From: JABFRJ01 sp033812735
Lineage (GTDB): Bacteria > Pseudomonadota > Alphaproteobacteria > Rhizobiales > Hyphomicrobiaceae
Direction: 5' to 3'
Assembly: GCA_033812735.1 (NCBI GenBank)
Contig: JAPXTA010000084.1
Coordinates: 1 to 23,256 of the forward strand
DNA length: 23,256 nucleotides
Made by a program: the position numbers and the translations under genes. Under the pieces are notes generated by a model, which was not told the origin of the DNA, did not search any database, and saw nothing but the letters and a program-made list of their open reading frames with translations. This document shows positions 14,199 through 21,904 of this stretch, in pieces (positions within the stretch are counted from its first letter, which is position 1; each line of letters opens with the position of its first letter).

Positions 14199-14726
14199 TC
14201 AGCGCCGCGGAATGCCGATAGAGCGCCCGGCCCGTACCGGCCTTGGCAGCTTGTCGCTCGCCTGTTTCATCCGATCGAGCGTCGCGCGGATATCCGCCGG
14301 CCACGGCGACGTCTTGCGGATCGCCATGTCGAGATGCAGTTCCATCCACTCCGACGTGCACGATAGCCAGCCATCGGTCGCATGGTGCAACTCGCAGTAC
14401 ATGTGCAGCCGCTTGTCGTCGACGTCGATAAACTGAGCGGAAACCCGCACCGGATCGCCAGCGAACACTTCACGAATGAAGCAGAGATGGCTTTCGACGG
14501 TCATAGTCGAGCAATTGCGTGCCTTGATATACGGGGGGCCGAGCCCGATCGCCGAAAAAATCTCCATCAACCCGAGATCGAACAGCCAGCTGTAGTATGA
14601 TTGATTGAGATGACCGTTGTGATCGATCCATTTCGGATCGACCGTCAGTACGCTCGACTTGAATGGCGCGGTTTCAATGTCGATCCTCGTCGGCGGCGTC
14701 CGGTCCTTGTAGGCAGAATCGTGCAT
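14199..14726 (-). CDS. Hotdog-fold (4HBT-type) acyl-CoA thioesterase
   Basis: This 175-residue cytoplasmic protein probably hydrolyses an acyl thioester. The signature is WIDHNGHLNQSYYSWLFD at residues 33-50, with D35 and GH at 38-39 matching the DxxGHxN pattern of 4-hydroxybenzoyl-CoA thioesterase-like hotdog proteins. MTVESHLCFIREVFAGDPV and LHMYCELHHATDGWLSCTSEW form the central sheet. ATG 14726 is preferred: it sits 4 bases after the lipoate ligase stop, while the upstream in-frame ATG at 14777 would create a 47-base overlap and add an unfamily-like leader. Relatives act in carnitine/betainyl-CoA and aromatic-CoA metabolism. With a lipoate ligase next door, an acyl-lipoyl or acyl-CoA substrate is conceivable but unproven. 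Confidence 0.88.
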   Translation of the reverse strand: MHDSAYKDRTPPTRIDIETAPFKSSVLTVDPKWIDHNGHLNQSYYSWLFDLGLMEIFSAIGLGPPYIKARNCSTMTVESHLCFIREVFAGDPVRVSAQFIDVDDKRLHMYCELHHATDGWLSCTSEWMELHLDMAIRKTSPWPADIRATLDRMKQASDKLPRPVRAGRSIGIPRR

Positions 14727-14730
14727 AGCT

Positions 14731-15801
14731 TTACGCCTTCGCTCCCATGGCGGTCTGCAAAACGGCTTTGAAATCATCAGGCGCCAGCGTCAGCATCTCG
14801 GGCTTGTGCGTGGTGAAGAACTGATCGATCGCGGCCCCGATCTCGCTTGCGGGAACACCCCGCAGCGCGGCTTCCAAGTCCAGAACGATTCGCGGCGGCG
14901 TGACGAAAAAGTCGCCGGTCAGCAGCGCCTCGCGGATGCGGCGGTCATCTGCCGGACCTTCCGCCCTCACGAACGCCGTCACTGTGCCGCCGGGGCCCGT
15001 GTGCGACGCTTCGAGCACCTGCGGCTGGCGCGGGTCGTCGATCGAGAAAACGAACTCGTCGGTGCCGATCTCGTCCTCGTAGTATTCGCGCGCAAGCTTT
15101 TCCTCGTCTGCCGTGATCGGTCCCGGCGTGGCAGTGACGCCAAGCTTCTCGGTGAAGCCGCGGATGATCGCCGCATGCACCTCGTCCACCGATGGCGTCC
15201 GGCCAAGTAGCGCCTTCAGTGTCGTCACGCGGTTCTCGGCCTTGTCGAGGTCGTGCTTGCGAAGCTTCGCCTCGGGAATATTCAGATACGTCATCACCCG
15301 CGCTGGGTCGGCATCGACCAGCACGGTGCCTTGATAGATCAATGTGTCGCCGTCGAAGAAGCCGCCCGTACCGCAGAGCTTCTTGCCGCCGACCTCGATG
15401 TCGTTGCGCGGTCGGAACCGCGCGTCGATCCCGAACGCCGCCGAAAGCCCGTGCGCCGCCGCCTCGCAGATCGCCCGCGTGTAGTCGGCGAGCGTCCCGA
15501 GCGGTACGCGCTTGCGCGACAATACGATCTCCCAACCGACCTGATCCGGATCGAGATAGATCGTGCCGCCTCCCGTGATCCGGCGCACCATCGCCACACC
15601 GTCGGCAAGGCAGTCCTCGACCTTTACTTCGTGCGCGAACGCTTGGTGCCGCCCGACGAGCACACTCGGCTCGAAGCGCAAAAAGCGGATCGTATCGGGC
15701 ACGCGCCCCTGCCCATGAAGATCGATCATCGCCTGATCGAACGCGATCTGCAGCCGTCCCTCGCGGACGCCGCTGTCGATGATGCGAAATGGCACGGTCA
15801 T
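14731..15801 (-). CDS. lplA: Lipoate-protein ligase with fused C-terminal accessory domain
   Basis: This 356-residue enzyme attaches lipoate (or octanoate) to a carrier-protein lysine using ATP. The catalytic domain (about 1-250) carries FLRFEPSVLVGRHQ, the lipoyl-binding RRITGGGTIYLDPDQVGWE (73-91) and NDIEVGGKKLCGTGGFFDG (133-151), in which the Lys of KKLCG is the expected catalytic residue. This segment reads CGTGG rather than the SGSA seen in E. coli LplA and resembles archaeal-type LplA as I recall it. Residues about 255-356, with GDFFVTPPRIVLDLEAALRG, match the LplB/C-terminal accessory domain, so A and B parts are fused. ATG 15801 gives the natural MTVPFRIIDSG start; its ribosome binding site is weak. 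It opens a compact operon with the thioesterase (4-base gap) and pseudo-amidotransferase. No lipoyl acceptor protein is visible nearby. Confidence 0.88.
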   Translation of the reverse strand: MTVPFRIIDSGVREGRLQIAFDQAMIDLHGQGRVPDTIRFLRFEPSVLVGRHQAFAHEVKVEDCLADGVAMVRRITGGGTIYLDPDQVGWEIVLSRKRVPLGTLADYTRAICEAAAHGLSAAFGIDARFRPRNDIEVGGKKLCGTGGFFDGDTLIYQGTVLVDADPARVMTYLNIPEAKLRKHDLDKAENRVTTLKALLGRTPSVDEVHAAIIRGFTEKLGVTATPGPITADEEKLAREYYEDEIGTDEFVFSIDDPRQPQVLEASHTGPGGTVTAFVRAEGPADDRRIREALLTGDFFVTPPRIVLDLEAALRGVPASEIGAAIDQFFTTHKPEMLTLAPDDFKAVLQTAMGAKA

Positions 15802-15884
15802 GGGAAGTCGCCGGTTGAAGTCTCGATCTGAGCGATGTTGGCCGACCCCCGCTGCGAAGTCCACCCCGCGAACCGCCGTCCCGA

Positions 15885-16787
15885 CTAGAGTGATGCGAGG
15901 AACCCTTCGAGGGCTTTACGATCAGGAAGTCCGCTCCGCCCGCCGAGCCGTGTGCATTTCTCGGCGGCAGCCCAAGAGGCCGCCTGCGCCGCGATCGAAG
16001 TCGGCCGCCCTTCCGCAAGCATCAGCGTGAACACGCCGTGGAACGCATCGCCCGCGCCCGTCGTATCGATCACGTCGACCTTCGGCGCCGGAGCCTCGCC
16101 GGCCGCGCCTCGCTCGCGCCACAGATACCCCTCCGCGCCGCGTGTGACGCCTGCGTGCAGTGGTCCGAGGGCAAGCACCTTTTCGAGCCGATCCTTGTCG
16201 TCGCCGTCGGGAAGGAACTCGCGTAGTGCCGGTGCCGAAAAGATCGCGTAGTCAGTCAGCGCCAATAGCTCCGGCATGACCTCGCGTGCACCAAGGTCGG
16301 CATCGAGCACGGTTGGAACCCCTTCCGCGCGCGCCCGGGCAAAGACAGCGCGCAATCCTTCGAGCCACCGCACGTCGCCGAGAACCGCATCGGCATCACT
16401 AATCCTTTCGAGCGGCAGCCAAGATGTGCTCGACGGCATGCCTGTGTCACGCTGACCGACGATCATGCGTTCGCCGGCGCCATCGACAATGATCGCCGAA
16501 GTGGACGAGCGAGACCCCTCGAACGCCTGAACGTAGCGAACGTCGACTTTCTCGGCTTTGAGGCCCGCTCTGATTGTTTGTCCCGCCGCATCGTCTCCGA
16601 CCCGGCTCCAAAGCTCCACTTTGCCGCCGAGACGTGCCATCGCGGCTGCCGCATTCGCAGCCATCCCGCCGCCGACCTCGACGTGTTCGATCGCGCGAAC
16701 CTTCGTCGGGACGGGCGGAAACGACTCGATTCGATAAATCCGGTCGAGAGCGGCATGGCCGACGGCAATGAGGCGAGGCGCGGCCAT
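15885..16787 (-). CDS. PfkB-family carbohydrate kinase, similar to sulfofructose kinase YihV
   Basis: This 300-residue cytoplasmic sugar kinase has both PfkB signatures: HVEVGGGMAANAAAAMARLG (about 35-54) and DVIDTTGAGDAFHG (238-251), with D247 as catalytic base. Several stretches match E. coli YihV as I recall it: DRIYRIESFP near residue 15, GERMIV near 105, DVRWLEG near 138, FHGVF, and KCTRLGGRSGLPD at the end. That makes it closer to the sulfofructose kinase group than to ribokinase or fructokinase. No sulfoquinovose genes are nearby, so the substrate may differ. ATG 16787 is chosen because the family N-terminus begins there; AGGA lies about 10 bases before it. The frame is open to 16901, but the extra residues are unlike the family. 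A palindromic site lies about 100 bases upstream. Confidence 0.9.
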   Translation of the reverse strand: MAAPRLIAVGHAALDRIYRIESFPPVPTKVRAIEHVEVGGGMAANAAAAMARLGGKVELWSRVGDDAAGQTIRAGLKAEKVDVRYVQAFEGSRSSTSAIIVDGAGERMIVGQRDTGMPSSTSWLPLERISDADAVLGDVRWLEGLRAVFARARAEGVPTVLDADLGAREVMPELLALTDYAIFSAPALREFLPDGDDKDRLEKVLALGPLHAGVTRGAEGYLWRERGAAGEAPAPKVDVIDTTGAGDAFHGVFTLMLAEGRPTSIAAQAASWAAAEKCTRLGGRSGLPDRKALEGFLASL

Positions 16788-16889
16788 CGTGTTCTGGTCC
16801 TGGTCGGTCTTGTGCCGGGCTAAGAGGTGAGCAGTCGTTTCGTTATGCGTCCGCGAAAGCAGGTCAATCTGGCATTCGCAGGGCAACAC

Positions 16890-16913
16890 ACGTGTTTCCA
16901 TATGGATACACGT
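16890..16913. promoter_or_regulatory. Near-perfect 24-bp palindrome upstream of the kinase, candidate operator
   Basis: Half-sites ACGTGT and ACACGT flank a central TCCATATGGA; 11 of 12 base pairs are symmetric, the one break being T/T at positions 7 and 18 of the site. It lies in a 234-base gene-free stretch, 102 bases before the kinase ATG on the minus strand, where an operator would be expected. No regulator gene is adjacent. No convincing -35/-10 pair could be assigned around it. Confidence 0.5.
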
Positions 16914-17021
16914 CAGTGACTAGGTCCGGCCTCAACATCCCGAGAGCAGTAAATTCAATCCGTAGGAGGATGGCGGCCTTTTCGCCACACTTCTGTTGCG
17001 GTTCTGCACCGAATATTCAAA

Positions 17022-17648
17022 TCACGCGGGGCGGCGAGCGGCTGCCAAGACGATTCCGCCAATCACCAATAGCCCGCCCGCAATGCCGTCCAACGTCAGA
17101 AGCGTCTTTGCGTCAAGCGCCTGACGCGCACGGCCGACGACGTAGGTATAGCCGCTGTCTACGACGAGCAGCGTGGCGACAAACAATCCAGCCAACACGA
17201 GAAGTTGCGGCAAGGCCGCCGCATCCGGATTGACGAACTGCGGCAGGAACGCGCCGAGAAACAGCAGCACCTTTGGATTGGAGAGCGCCACCAGCAACCC
17301 CTGCACATAGGCATTCCGCGCGCTGACCGGTGGCGGCGTAAACGTCGCGTCGAGCCGCCGCTTCCGCCAGCTCCAGATTTGCCGCGCGCCGAGAAAGACC
17401 AGGTAGACCGCACCGACCCAGCGGACGACGTCGAACCATTCCGCCATGAACACCATGATCGACGACATGCCGAGCGCGGCCGTCAAGGCGAGGATCGACA
17501 GACCCGTCGCAGCCCCCATCAGCGTCGTGTACCCGGCCCGCATACCTCCTGAGAGCGTATTTGCGATAATCAAACTCATGTTCGGCCCAGGCGTGAGCGC
17601 CAGCAGCACGCACGTCACGACAAACGCAAGCAGGATCGAGATAGACAT
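17022..17648 (-). CDS. LysE/RhtB family amino-acid exporter
   Basis: This 208-residue inner-membrane exporter of the LysE superfamily exports amino acids or related metabolites; the substrate is not predictable. The diagnostic N-terminus is MSISILLAFVVTCVLLALTPGPNMSLIIAN (the TPGPNM motif at about residues 19-24), followed by GYTTLMGAATGLSI. About six membrane segments are visible, with the cytoplasmic loop SWRKRRLDATFTPPPVSARN in the middle and GLLVALSNPKVLLFLGAFLPQF (about 118-139), another family hallmark. The length is normal. ATG 17648 has only a weak purine stretch (ACGGA) upstream. It lies 32 bases after the isocitrate lyase-family gene in the same direction, so they may share a transcript; a 234-base gap separates it from the kinase downstream. 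Confidence 0.94.
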   Translation of the reverse strand: MSISILLAFVVTCVLLALTPGPNMSLIIANTLSGGMRAGYTTLMGAATGLSILALTAALGMSSIMVFMAEWFDVVRWVGAVYLVFLGARQIWSWRKRRLDATFTPPPVSARNAYVQGLLVALSNPKVLLFLGAFLPQFVNPDAAALPQLLVLAGLFVATLLVVDSGYTYVVGRARQALDAKTLLTLDGIAGGLLVIGGIVLAAARRPA

Positions 17649-17680
17649 CGTCGTTGGTCCGTAAGAAAGAGGCGCTCGCC

Positions 17681-18610
17681 TTATCCGCGCTTGCCGAACT
17701 TGCCCTCAAGCGAAAGCCAAGTCTCGCTCTCGAACAGCGACCACAACTGCTTGTGGCCGAGCATACGGTCGACATAGGCCGCCGTAGTGCCCGCTCCCTT
17801 GAGCTCGCTCATTAAATCCGCACCCGCCTTCGCGAACAGGCGCGTCAGCGCATTCGGGAAAATGACGAGCCGGTAGCCGATGTCCTGCAGTGTTGCCGCA
17901 GGCAGCAGCGGCGTCCTCCCGCCTTCCACCATGTTCGCCATCAGCGGCACGCGGCTGCCGAGCCGCGAACAAAGCGCGCGCATTTCTGCCTCGCCCTCCG
18001 GACTTTCGACGAAAACCAGATCGGCCCCCGCCTCGGCATACTTCTCCCCGCGCTCGACCGCAGCCTCGAGACCGAGCGACGTTCGCGCATCCGTCCGGGC
18101 GATGATCTGAAAATCCTGATCCGCGCGTGCGTCCACCGCAGCCTTGATCCGCCCGACCATCTCCTCCACACCAACGATCCGCCGTCCGAGTTCGTGGCCG
18201 CAGCGCTTCGGCGCCTCCTGGTCCTCGAGTTGAACCGCCGAGACACCGGCCCGTTCGAACTCCCGGATCGTACGGATCACGTTGAGCGGGCCACCGAAAC
18301 CGGTATCGATATCGGCGATAAGGGGAATCGTCACTACATCGGCAATGCGCTTCACCCGGTCGAGCACCTCGGCAAAGCTGACGAGCCCGACATCAGGCGC
18401 ACCGAGCGCCGAAATCGACACGCCCGCCCCCGAAACGTAAGCAGCCTCGAACCCGCCCGTCTCGACCAGACGCGCAGTCAGGCAATCGTAGCAGCCAGGC
18501 GCAATCAGGATCTCCGGCTTCGCGAGCCGCGCCTTGAGCGTCCTGTTGCGTCCGGTGACACGCCGAAGCCCCGGCGGATAAGCCGCGCTGTCCAAACGTC
18601 GATCAGGCAT
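17681..18610 (-). CDS. Isocitrate lyase/PEP mutase family protein
   Basis: This 309-residue cytoplasmic TIM-barrel enzyme acts on 2- or 3-oxo acids (carbon-carbon lyase or decarboxylase). The family core is present: APGCYDCLTARLVETGGFEA (38-56), YVSGAGVSISALGAPD, the Mg-binding IADIDTGFGGPLN (98-110), and QLEDQEAPKRCGH (127-139), where KRCGH carries the lyase Cys. The presence of this Cys favours a lyase such as 2-methylisocitrate lyase-like over PEP phosphonomutase. A conserved FQIIARTDAR follows. The C-terminus lacks the PrpB-specific features I know, so the substrate stays open; oxaloacetate decarboxylase or dimethylmalate lyase are alternatives. ATG 18610 lies 10 bases after the stop of the small membrane protein, so the two are probably co-transcribed. 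The upstream open frame is not needed. Confidence 0.9.
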   Translation of the reverse strand: MPDRRLDSAAYPPGLRRVTGRNRTLKARLAKPEILIAPGCYDCLTARLVETGGFEAAYVSGAGVSISALGAPDVGLVSFAEVLDRVKRIADVVTIPLIADIDTGFGGPLNVIRTIREFERAGVSAVQLEDQEAPKRCGHELGRRIVGVEEMVGRIKAAVDARADQDFQIIARTDARTSLGLEAAVERGEKYAEAGADLVFVESPEGEAEMRALCSRLGSRVPLMANMVEGGRTPLLPAATLQDIGYRLVIFPNALTRLFAKAGADLMSELKGAGTTAAYVDRMLGHKQLWSLFESETWLSLEGKFGKRG

Positions 18611-18620
18611 GAAGTGTATC

Positions 18621-19040
18621 TCACAGAACGCGCCGAACGAGCGGCAGCAGAAGTCCGAAGCCGAAGCCCCAGGCGGCATTGACGAGCAAGGCGAAGATCC
18701 AGACGACAGGATTCCAGCCCGCCGCAAAAGCCCGGCCCTTCATCGGAAAGACGACGAAAAGCGCAACCAGAGTTGTCGCCAGCCCACCGACAACGATGCA
18801 ACTGACCCAATATCCCAGGCTCGGCATGAGCGACGGCAGAAGCAAAGCGAGGATGACGCCCCACACGCCCCCCCAAAATGCCGCCGAGACGACTTGCGGG
18901 ATGCCGAGCGGCTGCGTCGCTTTCATGTCCCACGCCGGCGCCGGAGTCTTACCGGCAGCAGCGAACATGGCCCAAACGCCCTGGTGGAAAATCAGAACCG
19001 ACAGAAATCCGGCAATGAAGGCGGCAATCAAGGCCGACAT
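18621..19040 (-). CDS. Small membrane protein of unknown function
   Basis: This 139-residue integral membrane protein has about four hydrophobic segments: residues 3-20 (ALIAAFIAGFLSVLIFHQG), 48-72, 78-98 and 110-132. A short loop PAPAWDMKATQPLGIPQ sits between segments one and two, and WNPVVWIFALLVNAAWGFGFG forms the last one. I recognise no characterised family, although similar 130-150-residue proteins are frequent as hypotheticals in Hyphomicrobiales. A strong GAGGAGA lies 5 bases before the ATG, so the start is well supported. It is the first gene of the long minus-strand run and is followed after 10 bases by the isocitrate lyase-family gene. Its divergent neighbour is the enoyl-CoA hydratase. 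Confidence 0.85.
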   Translation of the reverse strand: MSALIAAFIAGFLSVLIFHQGVWAMFAAAGKTPAPAWDMKATQPLGIPQVVSAAFWGGVWGVILALLLPSLMPSLGYWVSCIVVGGLATTLVALFVVFPMKGRAFAAGWNPVVWIFALLVNAAWGFGFGLLLPLVRRVL

Positions 19041-19232
19041 CAGCGTCTCCTCGGCAAATCGACAGGTCGTTCATGATAGTCGCTCGATGTGCCGGCGACC
19101 AGTCGCCTCGGCCGTAATTCGCCAAGGTTCCTAACGGCTGGTGATGCCGCGATATCAATGCCATGCTCTGCTCATGCCCGCTCCGCGCGTCTCGTATGCG
19201 TGGCTCAGCGACCTGATCGAGGAGAGAAGCCA
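19041..19232. other. Divergent intergenic region between the membrane-protein and enoyl-CoA hydratase genes
   Basis: This 192-base region must hold promoters for both directions. A strong GAGGAGAG at 19219-19226 serves the plus-strand gene, and GAGGAGA on the other strand serves the minus-strand gene. I see no convincing -35/-10 pair, long palindrome or RNA element. Confidence 0.5.
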
Positions 19233-19997
19233 GTGAGCCAGGATCTTCTGGTGACACATGACGGACCAGTGCTCCGTCTGACCATCAATCGCGAGGAACG
19301 GCGCAATGCATTGTCGTCGGACGTTTTCGATGGCATCTCGGCCGCCTTCGATCGCGTCGATACCGATAGCTCTATTCGGGCCATCGTGTTGACCGGGGCT
19401 GGCGACAAGGCATTTTGCGCGGGCGCCGATCTTCAGGGTGACGCCTTCAAGATCGACCCATCGGAACCTTACCAGCGCTACGCCAATCTCTTGCGCCGCT
19501 CTCGCCACGTAAACGTGCCGATTGTCGCCCGCGTCAATGGCGCCTGCATGGCGGGCGGCATGGGCCTTTTGGCCATGGCCGATTTGGCCGTCGCCCACGA
19601 ACGCGCGATTTTCGGTTTACCTGAAGTGAAGGTGGGCGTCTTTCCAGCGCAGGTGCTCGCAATACTGAGCCGCATACTCGCCCCTCGCGTACTGAACGAA
19701 CTCGTCATCACGGGCGAACCCATCACCGCCGCCGAGGCCAAGGAAATAGGTCTCGTCAATCACGTGACGAACGACCTCGACGCCAAGACGGACTGGCTGA
19801 TCTCGCGCATCATCGACAAGTCGCCCGCCGCGGTCCGCCGCGCCGTCTACACCATGAAGCGCCTGCCGGATATGTCGTTTGAGGCCGCCGCAGCCTTCAC
19901 CGAGAGCCAGATCGCACTCACCGCCGCAACCGAGGATGCCAAGGAGGGCACGGCCGCCTTCCGTGAAAAGCGCAAACCGAAATGGGCCGGCAAGTGA
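19233..19997 (+). CDS. Enoyl-CoA hydratase/isomerase family protein, LiuC/AtuE-like
   Basis: This 254-residue crotonase-fold enzyme has the oxyanion-hole segments AFCAGADLQG (60-69) and NGACMAGGMGLLAMADLAVA (102-121). Of the two catalytic glutamates of classical enoyl-CoA hydratase, the first is replaced by Gly111, while the second is kept as E131 in GLPEVKVGVFPA. The GGxGL...EVxxGxxPA pattern resembles methylglutaconyl-CoA hydratase LiuC and isohexenylglutaconyl-CoA hydratase AtuE as I recall them. The start is GTG 19233, with GAGGAGAG ending 6 bases before it; the open frame further upstream lacks family similarity. Its stop overlaps the AtuA start by one base (TGATG). The pairing with AtuA supports a role in branched or terpenoid acyl-CoA breakdown. 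No carboxylase or acyl-CoA dehydrogenase gene is in view. Confidence 0.88.
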   Translation: MSQDLLVTHDGPVLRLTINREERRNALSSDVFDGISAAFDRVDTDSSIRAIVLTGAGDKAFCAGADLQGDAFKIDPSEPYQRYANLLRRSRHVNVPIVARVNGACMAGGMGLLAMADLAVAHERAIFGLPEVKVGVFPAQVLAILSRILAPRVLNELVITGEPITAAEAKEIGLVNHVTNDLDAKTDWLISRIIDKSPAAVRRAVYTMKRLPDMSFEAAAAFTESQIALTAATEDAKEGTAAFREKRKPKWAGK

Positions 19998-21781
19998 TGA
20001 CCGCGAAAACCATCCGCATTGGCGGCGCATCGGGCTTCTGGGGCGACTCGAGCATCGGCGCGCCGCAGCTGGTCGCAAAAGGCGATATCGACTTCCTCGT
20101 GTTTGACTACCTGGCCGAGCTCACCATGTCGATCATGGCCGGCCAGAAGATGAAGAACCCGGACGCCGGTTTCGCTCTCGATTTCGTCACCGTTGTCATG
20201 CGCGAAGTCCTGCCCGAGGTCATGCGGAAGAAGATCCGCGTCGTCTCCAACGCAGGCGGCGTCAACCCGCACGCATGCGCCAAGCTGCTCGCGGCAACGG
20301 CTGCGGAACTCGGCCTGTCGCCGAAGATCGCCGTCGTCGAAGGCGACGATGTGTTGCCGCTCGTTCCCGCCTTGCGCGGCGAAGACGTCCGAGAGCTTCA
20401 ATCGGGCAAGCCTATGCCGGAGCGGATCGTTTCCGCGAATGCCTACCTCGGGGCACTGCCGATCAAGGCAGCACTCGATGCCGGCGCCGATATCGTCATA
20501 ACCGGCCGCTGCGTCGATAGCGCCGTCACGCTCGGCACCGCGATGCACGCCTTCGGTTGGACTGCGAACGAGTACGGCAAGCTCGCGCAGGCCTCGCTTG
20601 CCGGCCACATCATCGAGTGCGGCGCGCAAGGCACGGGCGGCCTCTTCACCGACTGGGAGCGCGTTCCCGACTGGGCGAATATCGGCTACCCCATCGTCGA
20701 AATCAGCGCCGACGGCAGCTTCGTCTCGACTAAGCCGGACGGCACCGGCGGCCTCGTCGAGCCCGCAGTGATCGCCGAACAAATCCTCTACGAAATCGGC
20801 GACCCCGCGCGCTACATCCTCCCCGACGTCGTCTGCGACTTCACCAACGTGAAGCTTGAGCAGGTCGGCAAAGACCGCGTACGCGTGACCAACGCCAAGG
20901 GCCTGCCGCCGACGCCGACCTACAAAGTTTCCGCCACCTACGCCGAGGGGTTTCGCTCCGTCGCGCAACTGACTTTGATCGGCTTCGACGCGGACAAGAA
21001 AGCCCGTCGCACCGGCGAAGCCTTGCTCGAGCGCACGCGTGCGATCTTCAAGACGAAGGGTCTCGCCGACTATTCCGCGACGCGCCTCGAAGTGACTGGC
21101 GCCGAAACCGCGTATGGTCCGCATGCCCGCGCATCAGGCATCCGCGAGTGCGTCATGCGTCTCGCCGTACGCCACAAGGACAAGCGGGCGCTCGAAATTT
21201 TCGCCAAGGAATTCGCAGCGCCCGGCACGTCGTTCGCGCCCGGCACCACCGGCGGCGGCAGCGGCCGCCCCGATGTCGCGCCCTCGATCCAACAGTTCGC
21301 GTTACTGATCGACAAGACGCGCTTGTCACCCGCCGTGGTGATAGACGGCGAGCGCATCCCCGTTTCGATTCCGTCAGGTCAGTCCTTGCCGAGCGACGAC
21401 AGCCCGGCACTTTCGCGTATCACGCCGCAGCTCACCGACACCGAAACGGTCGAAGTCCCGCTGATCCGCATCGCCCACGGCCGCTCCGGCGACAAAGGCG
21501 ACATCTCCAACATCGGCGTTATCGCCCGTCGGCCGGAGTTTCTGCGGGTCATCAAATCACAAGTGACGCCTAAAGCCGTGAAGGCCTATCTCGCCCACGC
21601 CGTCGAAGGCCGCGTTATCAGCTACGATCTTCCTGGCATCGACGCGGTAAACTTCGTCTGCGAACAGGCCCTCGGTGGCGGCGGCATGGCATCCCTCCGC
21701 GGCGACCCGCTCGGCAAGGCTATGGCGCAGATTCTGCTCTCGATGCCGGTGAAGGTGCCGAGGCTTTTGCTCGACGAATGA
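19997..21781 (+). CDS. atuA: AtuA family protein (DUF1446 plus AtuA-like C-terminal domain)
   Basis: This 594-residue cytoplasmic protein is related to AtuA, needed for acyclic terpene (citronellol/geraniol) utilisation in Pseudomonas; its biochemical reaction is not established. The large N-terminal DUF1446 domain (about 1-450) begins IRIGGASGFWGDSSIGAPQL and contains VVSNAGGVNPHACA and VITGRCVDSAVTLGTAMHAF. A separate C-terminal domain (about 485-594) carries VPLIRIAHGRSGDKGDISN and VISYDLPGIDAVNFV, the AtuA-like ferredoxin-fold region. Both halves are fused here in one chain, as in Pseudomonas AtuA; some relatives split them. ATG 19997 overlaps the hydratase stop by one base, implying translational coupling; the ATG at 19982 is in frame but lies inside the hydratase gene. 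The join between the domains is rich in Pro/Ser (about 455-480). The family is certain, the substrate is not. Confidence 0.94.
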   Translation: MTAKTIRIGGASGFWGDSSIGAPQLVAKGDIDFLVFDYLAELTMSIMAGQKMKNPDAGFALDFVTVVMREVLPEVMRKKIRVVSNAGGVNPHACAKLLAATAAELGLSPKIAVVEGDDVLPLVPALRGEDVRELQSGKPMPERIVSANAYLGALPIKAALDAGADIVITGRCVDSAVTLGTAMHAFGWTANEYGKLAQASLAGHIIECGAQGTGGLFTDWERVPDWANIGYPIVEISADGSFVSTKPDGTGGLVEPAVIAEQILYEIGDPARYILPDVVCDFTNVKLEQVGKDRVRVTNAKGLPPTPTYKVSATYAEGFRSVAQLTLIGFDADKKARRTGEALLERTRAIFKTKGLADYSATRLEVTGAETAYGPHARASGIRECVMRLAVRHKDKRALEIFAKEFAAPGTSFAPGTTGGGSGRPDVAPSIQQFALLIDKTRLSPAVVIDGERIPVSIPSGQSLPSDDSPALSRITPQLTDTETVEVPLIRIAHGRSGDKGDISNIGVIARRPEFLRVIKSQVTPKAVKAYLAHAVEGRVISYDLPGIDAVNFVCEQALGGGGMASLRGDPLGKAMAQILLSMPVKVPRLLLDE

Positions 21782-21901
21782 CCCCCACCCCCTACCCCTC
21801 CTCACAAGGGGGAGGGGAGTCATATGCTGACCGAAAGCAAGAATACGTCTCCTTGCTCGGATGTGCCCCTCCCCTTGATGGGGAGGGGCTAGGGGTGGGG
21901 T
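21782..21901. repeat. Inverted pair of C-rich/G-rich repeats between convergent genes
   Basis: Units at 21782-21820 and 21865-21901 are near reverse complements: CCCCACCCCCTACCCCTCC, a short loop, then GGGGGAGGGG, and its mirror ending GGGGCTAGGGGTGGGGT. They flank about 45 unique bases. This is the same family as at 4791-5006. Lying between the stops of atuA and the dehydratase gene, the pair could end transcription both ways. Confidence 0.8.
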
Positions 21902-21904
21902 GCT

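Noticed and set aside
16788..16901. Longer N-terminus of the PfkB kinase starting at 16901
   Set aside because: The extra 38 residues are polar, unlike the family, and the start codon would fall inside the palindromic site.
19847..21124. 425-codon minus-strand open frame opposite atuA
   Set aside because: An antisense shadow of atuA: Asp/Gly/Val/Ala-rich with no recognisable domain, and the plus strand encodes a full AtuA.
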